Shown here piece after piece: positions 59,866 to 64,000 of a DNA stretch of 64,000 nt. The notes beneath the pieces were generated by a model. The model did not search any database. It was not told the DNA's origin and saw nothing but the letters and a program-made list of their open reading frames with translations. The position numbers and the translations under genes are program-made. Within the stretch, counting starts at the first letter, position 1; each line of letters opens with the position of its first letter. Source of the stretch: Azospirillum brasilense (GTDB lineage Bacteria; Pseudomonadota; Alphaproteobacteria; Azospirillales; Azospirillaceae). The stretch spans positions 1,057,001 through 1,121,000 of the forward strand of contig NZ_CP032345.1 in the NCBI RefSeq assembly GCF_005222205.1, read 5' to 3'.

Positions 59866-60007
59866 TCCCTCTCCCGCCTCGGGAGAGGGAAGGGGCCCGC
59901 GCGGAGCGCGGGAAGGGTGAGGGTACGGCCAAGAAGCAGCGCCTTGATCCTCGTGCGACCCTCACCCGCCCGCTCCGCGGGCACCCTCTCCCGGGGCGGG
60001 AGAGGGA
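59866..60007. repeat. Paired palindromic repeats (BIME-like) between convergent genes
   Basis: Copy 1 begins TCCCTCTCCCGCCTCGGGAGAGGGA at 59866 and ends in GGTGAGGG at about 59923. Copy 2 is inverted, from CCCTCACCC (59959) to GCGGGAGAGGGA (60007). Both contain an inner GC hairpin. The modules match those at 49408-49527. It lies between the kinase and the ParA-like gene. Confidence 0.9.
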
Positions 60008-60013
60008 GCTGGA

Positions 60014-60637
60014 TCACGCCTTCTCGATGTAGGCCAGCAGCGGTTCCCAGTCGGCGCGGTGCTCGGCGGCGCGCTTGCCGGTCAGGTCGAACAGGCTGAG
60101 GCCGGAGGCCGCGGCGTCGGCGTAGATCTGGCTGTCGCGCAGGCGCGTCACCACGCTGTGCCCGACCCCGCCGAGGAACTGGTCCAGCCGGTCCGCCGCC
60201 TTGGTGCGGGCGCGCAGGCGGTTGCCGACCACCGCCACCGACTTGCGGTTCTTGGCGATCGACTTCAGCTCCTCCAGCTTGCCGAGGAAGCGCTGCGTCG
60301 CCTGCTCGTCGAAGGCGCTGGGCAGCACCGGCAGCACGACGACGTCGGCCATCCGCACCAAATCCTCGATCTGCTTGGTCTTCAGCGCGGCCGGCGCGTC
60401 GATGACGAGGCGCTGGATGCCCTTCGGCGCGTCGGACAGGTCCTTTGCCCAGTCCAGCCCCACCAGGGCGGAGGCCGTGGCCGGGCGGCGGGCCAGCCAG
60501 CCGAGCGAGGAGCGCTGGCGGTCCACGTCGGCCAGCGCCGTGCTGTGACCCGCGGCGGCGCAGGCCGCGGCGAGGTGGGTGGCGATCGTGGTCTTACCGC
60601 AACCGCCCTTGATGTTGGCGACGAGGATGGTCCGCAT
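60014..60637 (-). CDS. ParA/MinD-like ATPase (orphan)
   Basis: The 207-residue protein starts MRTILVANIKGGCGKTT, a deviant Walker A motif (K10-G-G-C-G-K15-T-T) typical of ParA and MinD, with LADVDRQRSSLGW and LVIDAPAALKT for Walker A' and B. It is short and lacks the N-terminal DNA-binding region of plasmid ParA. No parB or centromere-like repeat is near. It follows the CYTH-CHAD gene by 11 bases, so it is probably co-transcribed. Orphan ParAs position chemoreceptor clusters, carboxysomes or other cargo; the cargo here is unknown. Confidence 0.88.
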   Translation of the reverse strand: MRTILVANIKGGCGKTTIATHLAAACAAAGHSTALADVDRQRSSLGWLARRPATASALVGLDWAKDLSDAPKGIQRLVIDAPAALKTKQIEDLVRMADVVVLPVLPSAFDEQATQRFLGKLEELKSIAKNRKSVAVVGNRLRARTKAADRLDQFLGGVGHSVVTRLRDSQIYADAAASGLSLFDLTGKRAAEHRADWEPLLAYIEKA

Positions 60638-60648
60638 GGGCGGGAAGA

Positions 60649-62256
60649 TTACCCCTCCCGGTCGGGCTTTGACCAGAAGGCTTTCGCGTCGGCAAACTCC
60701 TTCCACAGGTCGCGGAGCGCCGGTTCGGACTCCGCCACGCCGCGGGCGTGCCAGCCGATGACGATGCCGGCGGCGCGCGGCTCACCCGGCTCGGGGCGGC
60801 TGCCGTCGTCGTGCAGCTCGTGCAGCAGGCGGGTCGCCGTCGCCACGTCGTTCAGGTGGCCCAGCGCGTCCTGGAAGGCCGACAGGTCCTGGATGTAGCG
60901 GCGGGCCGGCTTGTCGTCGTAAAGGCTGCGGAAGAACTCCGCCGCGTAGCGCAGCTTCTTCAGGGCGATGCGCAGCTCGTGCCGCTCGGTCACCGACAGG
61001 CTCGCGAAGCCGTGGCCGGCGCGGCGGGCCTTCTTGGCACGGCGCGACAGCAGATGGTCGGCCAGATCCTCCACCGGGTCGAACAGCCGGGCGGAATGCT
61101 CGCTGACCGGCTGGTCGCGCCAGCCGCGCGATTCGACCCAGGCGCCGAACTTCAGCAGGAAGGTGGTGTAGCGCTCCGACCGGATGGCCTCGCGCACCCC
61201 CTCATAGGCGCGGTCGCGGCGGGCGCGCGCCGCGGCGGCGAGCGCGTCGATGTCCTCCTGGAGCGGCTTGCCATGGCCATCGGCGCGGTGGAAGGACTCC
61301 TTCACCGGCTCCAGCAGCTCGGCCAGGAAGACGTCCCAGTCGCGCGCCGGGCCGAGGCTGCCACCCAGCCACTTCACCTCGCCGACCAGCCAAGCGTAGG
61401 ACTCGGCGGGGATGAAGTGCTTGAACAGGGCGAGTGCCGAGCGCAGGCGGCGCAGCGCCACGCGCATCTGATGGACGCCCTCCGCATCCTCGCCGATCAG
61501 GGTGACGGCCTCGTTCGCCAGCATGTGGCCGATGCAGGAGCGCAGGATGCGGGCCAGCGCGCCTTCCACCGTGGTGTCGGCGTCAAGCTCCAGCTTGCCC
61601 GCCTTGACCACCCTGTCCACCGTCCCGTCGGCCAGGGCGTAGCCGCGCTCCGCCTTGGTCCGCGGGTCGAGCCGCAGCGGGGCGGCCTGGGCCAGCTCCA
61701 GCGCCAGATCGTAGAGGGCGGCGGCGGAGCCTTCGAGAAGCTCCAGTTCCACTTCCGACACGGGGATGGAGGCGCCGTCCGGGCCGCGGATCTCGCCGCT
61801 GTCGAAGGCGACCTCGATGCGGCTGGCGGTCTCGCCCTCGCCCATCGTCACCACGCGGACGGTGCGCTGGATGAGCGTGGTGAAGAGCGGCTGCAGTTCC
61901 GCCGCGCTGATCGAGCCCAGCAGGTCCAGCGCCTCCGCCGACTCGATGGCCGACAGGTCGGGAGCCGGTCCGGCGACCGGATGCTCCCACTCCGCCCGGC
62001 CAAGCTCGCCGCTCTCCGGCGCGCCCTTCACGGTCTGGAGATACTGGTTGCCGACCTTGCGCACGCGCAACGTCACCAGCCGCCCGGCCAGACGCCGGTC
62101 GGCGGTGTCGTAATAGGTGCTTTCCAGGGTCTTGGTGCCGGCTTTTCCCTTGGCGCGGGATGCGACCGCCGGGCAGGACCGGAGCTTCGCCATGTCTTCG
62201 GCCCTGACGGCCAGCTTCAGCTCGGTTTCCCGGTTGGACTCCGCTTCGACCACCAT
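60649..62256 (-). CDS. CYTH-CHAD protein (inorganic triphosphatase type)
   Basis: The 535-residue protein has an N-terminal CYTH (triphosphate tunnel) domain with the E10-T-E12-L-K14 signature, YYDTADRRL and the basic strand RLVTLRVRKVG, in residues 1-200. A C-terminal CHAD helical domain (about 230-520) contains HQMRVALRRLRSAL and HELRIALKKLRYAAEF, His/Arg-rich helices that bind polyphosphate. CYTH enzymes split inorganic triphosphate, and CHAD domains attach to polyphosphate granules. The ATG at 62256 starts MVVEAESNRETELKL. The stop is 11 bases from the ParA-like gene. Confidence 0.93.
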   Translation of the reverse strand: MVVEAESNRETELKLAVRAEDMAKLRSCPAVASRAKGKAGTKTLESTYYDTADRRLAGRLVTLRVRKVGNQYLQTVKGAPESGELGRAEWEHPVAGPAPDLSAIESAEALDLLGSISAAELQPLFTTLIQRTVRVVTMGEGETASRIEVAFDSGEIRGPDGASIPVSEVELELLEGSAAALYDLALELAQAAPLRLDPRTKAERGYALADGTVDRVVKAGKLELDADTTVEGALARILRSCIGHMLANEAVTLIGEDAEGVHQMRVALRRLRSALALFKHFIPAESYAWLVGEVKWLGGSLGPARDWDVFLAELLEPVKESFHRADGHGKPLQEDIDALAAAARARRDRAYEGVREAIRSERYTTFLLKFGAWVESRGWRDQPVSEHSARLFDPVEDLADHLLSRRAKKARRAGHGFASLSVTERHELRIALKKLRYAAEFFRSLYDDKPARRYIQDLSAFQDALGHLNDVATATRLLHELHDDGSRPEPGEPRAAGIVIGWHARGVAESEPALRDLWKEFADAKAFWSKPDREG

Positions 62257-62351
62257 TCGTGCCCCGTCGTTTCCGGTGGGTCCCCGTTTTGCACAGGCCC
62301 CAGCCACGGTCAAGTTACAGAACCATGACGCTTTTGTTGCAGTCCCCGCAA

Positions 62352-63452
62352 TCAGGGGCCCGTCTTTTCCAGCACCAGGAGCTTGGACATGTATGCCAGC
62401 GACGTCTCACGCAGGCGCAGCCCGGCGGCGGCGAACAGGGCGGGCAGGTCGTCGCGGGCGTAATGGGCGTAGAAGGGCTCGTGGAAGGACTGCGGGAAGC
62501 GGTCGATCAGCCCGTCCATCATCGGGTTGTCGCCATACTGCACGCTGTCCATGAAGACCAGGATGCCGCCCGGCTTCAGCACGCGGGCCATCTCGGCGGC
62601 GGCCTGGGCGCGGATCTTCGGCGGCAACTCGTGGAACAGGTAGATGCAGGTCACGATGTCCTGCGACCCGCTGGCCAGCGGGATCGCCTCCGCCGCCGCC
62701 TGGACCAGCGCGCTGCTGCGCGCCCAGGGGGCGAGGTTGCGCCGCGCCTCACGCAGATAGGCCGGAGAGAGGTCGAGCGCGGTCACCGGCAGGCGCGGGT
62801 GGTTGTCCTTAACGAAGGTCAGGAAGCGCCCCGTCCCGGCGGCCACGTCAAGCAGGCGGCAATCCGCGCTGCGGCGCGTTCTCATATATTCGAAGATCGG
62901 CACCAGGACCTGACGGCGCATGGCGTCGGCCCCTCCGCCGAACAGCACCTCCACCTGATGGTCGTAGAGACGGGCGCTCTCCTCCGTCAGATAGCCGCCG
63001 GTCTGGTAATGGAAGTTCTGGCGGTAGTAGGCGGGCAGCCCCCCGCTGCCGGGCGGCGGGTTGGCCCGCACCTCCACCGCGGCGTGGTCGCGGCGGCGGC
63101 GCGACACCTCGGGCACGTCGCGGAAGAAGGCGGCGGCGTCGGTCAGCAGCCGGCGCGGGTCGGGCATCAGGTCGTGCGGCAGGCGGTAGTAGCCCGCCTC
63201 GATGTTGGCGAGGTCGCGGGCCAGCAGGGCGCGCAGCTCCTCCAGGATCGCGCGGGTGCCGGGCACCGGACGCCCGCCGGGAGGGGTGGTCCGCGGCGGT
63301 CCGGTGATCCGGCGGCCGATCCGCGCGGCCATCATGTACTGGCCGAGGAACCAGGCGACGCGGGCGGACTGGCTGGCCGCGTAAGCCAGCCGGGGGGCCA
63401 GCCGGGGGACCGGCCGGGCGGAGGACGGCGGGGTGATCCTGTTCATGACCAT
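62352..63452 (-). CDS. Class I SAM-dependent methyltransferase
   Basis: The protein of about 366 residues has an N-terminal helical part of about 190 residues and a methyltransferase domain with LLDVAAGTGRFLTF, VTALDLSPAYL and a post-motif region VTCIYLFHELPP, which resembles UbiE/COQ5-like enzymes. The N-terminal extension with YYRQNFHYQTGGYLTEESA is seen in a group of uncharacterised alphaproteobacterial homologues. The acceptor is unknown. Two nearby ATGs (63446 and 63452) are equally likely; neither has a clear ribosome binding site. It is divergent from pgk. Confidence 0.88.
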   Translation of the reverse strand: MVMNRITPPSSARPVPRLAPRLAYAASQSARVAWFLGQYMMAARIGRRITGPPRTTPPGGRPVPGTRAILEELRALLARDLANIEAGYYRLPHDLMPDPRRLLTDAAAFFRDVPEVSRRRRDHAAVEVRANPPPGSGGLPAYYRQNFHYQTGGYLTEESARLYDHQVEVLFGGGADAMRRQVLVPIFEYMRTRRSADCRLLDVAAGTGRFLTFVKDNHPRLPVTALDLSPAYLREARRNLAPWARSSALVQAAAEAIPLASGSQDIVTCIYLFHELPPKIRAQAAAEMARVLKPGGILVFMDSVQYGDNPMMDGLIDRFPQSFHEPFYAHYARDDLPALFAAAGLRLRETSLAYMSKLLVLEKTGP

Positions 63453-63596
63453 AGAAATGGGATCGGCGGTCCCGCCCGCCCAGAGCCCTGTCTTTTCGCC
63501 GCATGGGGCAACCGGTCGCCCACGCGGGCCGTTGCAAAGCGGGCGCCCCTGTGCTGGATTGCCCGGCAAAAGTTCAACCCGTGGGAAACAGCAGCC

Positions 63597-64000
63597 ATGA
63601 CCGAGTTCAACACCATCGACGACCTCGACGTGAACGGCAAGACGGTGCTGGTGCGTGCCGACCTCAACGTCCCGATGCAGGACGGCAAGGTCTCCGACAC
63701 GACCCGCATCGACCGTCTGGCGCCGACTCTGACCGAGCTGGCGAAGAAGGGTGCGAAGGTCGTGGTTCTGTCGCACTTCGGCCGTCCGAAGAACGGCCCG
63801 GACGCCAAGAACTCGCTGCGCAACGTGCTGGACGCGCTGAGCGCCGCCGTCGGCCAGACCGTCGCCTTCGGTGAGGATTGCGTCGGCGAGAAGGCCAAGG
63901 CCGCCATCGACGGCGTGCAGCCGGGCGCCATCGTGCTGCTGGAGAACACCCGCTTCCACGCGGAAGAGGAAAAGAACGATCCGGCCTTCGCCAAGCGGAT
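63597..64000 (+). CDS. pgk: Phosphoglycerate kinase, N-terminal part (runs off the right edge)
   Basis: Pgk makes ATP and 3-phosphoglycerate in glycolysis. About 134 codons are present, starting MTEFNTIDDLDVNGKTVLVR. The substrate-side motifs ADLNVPMQDGK, SHFGRPKNG and LLENTRFHAEEEKND are intact. The rest of the protein lies beyond the window. Upstream, TTGCAA (63532-63537) and TGGATT (63555-63560), 17 bases apart, form a weak promoter candidate. Confidence 0.96.
   Translation, partial: MTEFNTIDDLDVNGKTVLVRADLNVPMQDGKVSDTTRIDRLAPTLTELAKKGAKVVVLSHFGRPKNGPDAKNSLRNVLDALSAAVGQTVAFGEDCVGEKAKAAIDGVQPGAIVLLENTRFHAEEEKNDPAFAKR

Noticed and set aside
49408..60007. The paired palindromes as insertion-sequence ends
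   Set aside because: There is no transposase between or beside them, no target duplications, and the same modules recur at several intergenic sites. REP/BIME-type elements fit better.

Overview
The window looks like a chromosomal segment of a GC-rich alphaproteobacterium of the order Rhodospirillales, most probably Azospirillum (A. brasilense group). The evidence is the very high GC content with strong third-position bias, the F1-only atpHAGDC cluster, the order obgE-proB ... proA-nadD-rsfS-rlmH-gpmI-envC-ctpA-yibQ-rppH, the many chemotaxis and histidine-kinase proteins, and short GC-rich palindromic intergenic repeats. The genus is an inference from gene content. No phage, plasmid, insertion sequence, CRISPR array or rRNA operon was seen. 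Almost everything is housekeeping or single-gene accessory content.

Layout. 1-8 kb: 5' end of nadE, an FAD oxidoreductase with a Rieske tail, two small soluble proteins, a beta-lactamase-fold serine hydrolase, and a coupled pair of a family 2 glycosyltransferase and an integral-membrane glycosyltransferase. 8-10 kb: a chemoreceptor with a clear terminator. 10.2-21.6 kb: a zinc-protein resembling EF-P hydroxylase EpmC, then a Liv-type ABC importer whose genes are in two blocks (binding protein and LivH, then LivM-LivG-LivF plus an arylformamidase-like hydrolase). Between the blocks sit the queuosine-precursor genes queD, queE and queC and two tandem paralogues that look like catalytically dead GGDEF-EAL proteins. 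21.7-25.9 kb: tRNA-Ser(CGA), rplU-rpmA, obgE, proB and a HAD hydrolase. 25.9-27.6 kb: a TSUP transporter and a dihaem cytochrome c on the other strand. 27.8-37.1 kb: a long forward run from proA to rppH covering proline and NAD synthesis, ribosome maturation, glycolysis, cell-wall remodelling and RNA 5'-end processing. 37.1-43.2 kb: the reverse-strand F1 ATP synthase operon atpHAGDC, a strong terminator, and a ferritin-like di-iron protein. 43.6-49.3 kb: a hypothetical protein, an anchored Cache protein, priA, and the forward set tal-DUF484-xerC. 49.5-54.9 kb: lpdA, an orphan protein with a nuclease-like motif, a predicted fluoroacetate-dehalogenase-type hydrolase, an entericidin-like lipoprotein and hldE. 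55-64 kb: two histidine kinases without adjacent response regulators, trans-aconitate methyltransferase, a DUF4405 membrane protein, a ParA-like ATPase coupled to a CYTH-CHAD triphosphatase, a methyltransferase and the start of pgk.

Many neighbouring genes overlap by 1 or 4 bases (ATGA, GTGA or TGATG junctions), which marks translationally coupled sets: the glycosyltransferase pair, queC-queE, livM-livG-livF, proB-HAD, nadD-rsfS and atpH-atpA. Non-ATG starts (GTG, TTG) are frequent. The strongest candidates for new biology are the degenerate GGDEF-EAL pair inside the split Liv locus, the EpmC-like metalloprotein, the orphan PD-(D/E)xK-like protein, the di-iron protein next to the ATP synthase operon and the heptamer repeat at the end of queE. 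No multi-gene defence or secretion system was recognised.
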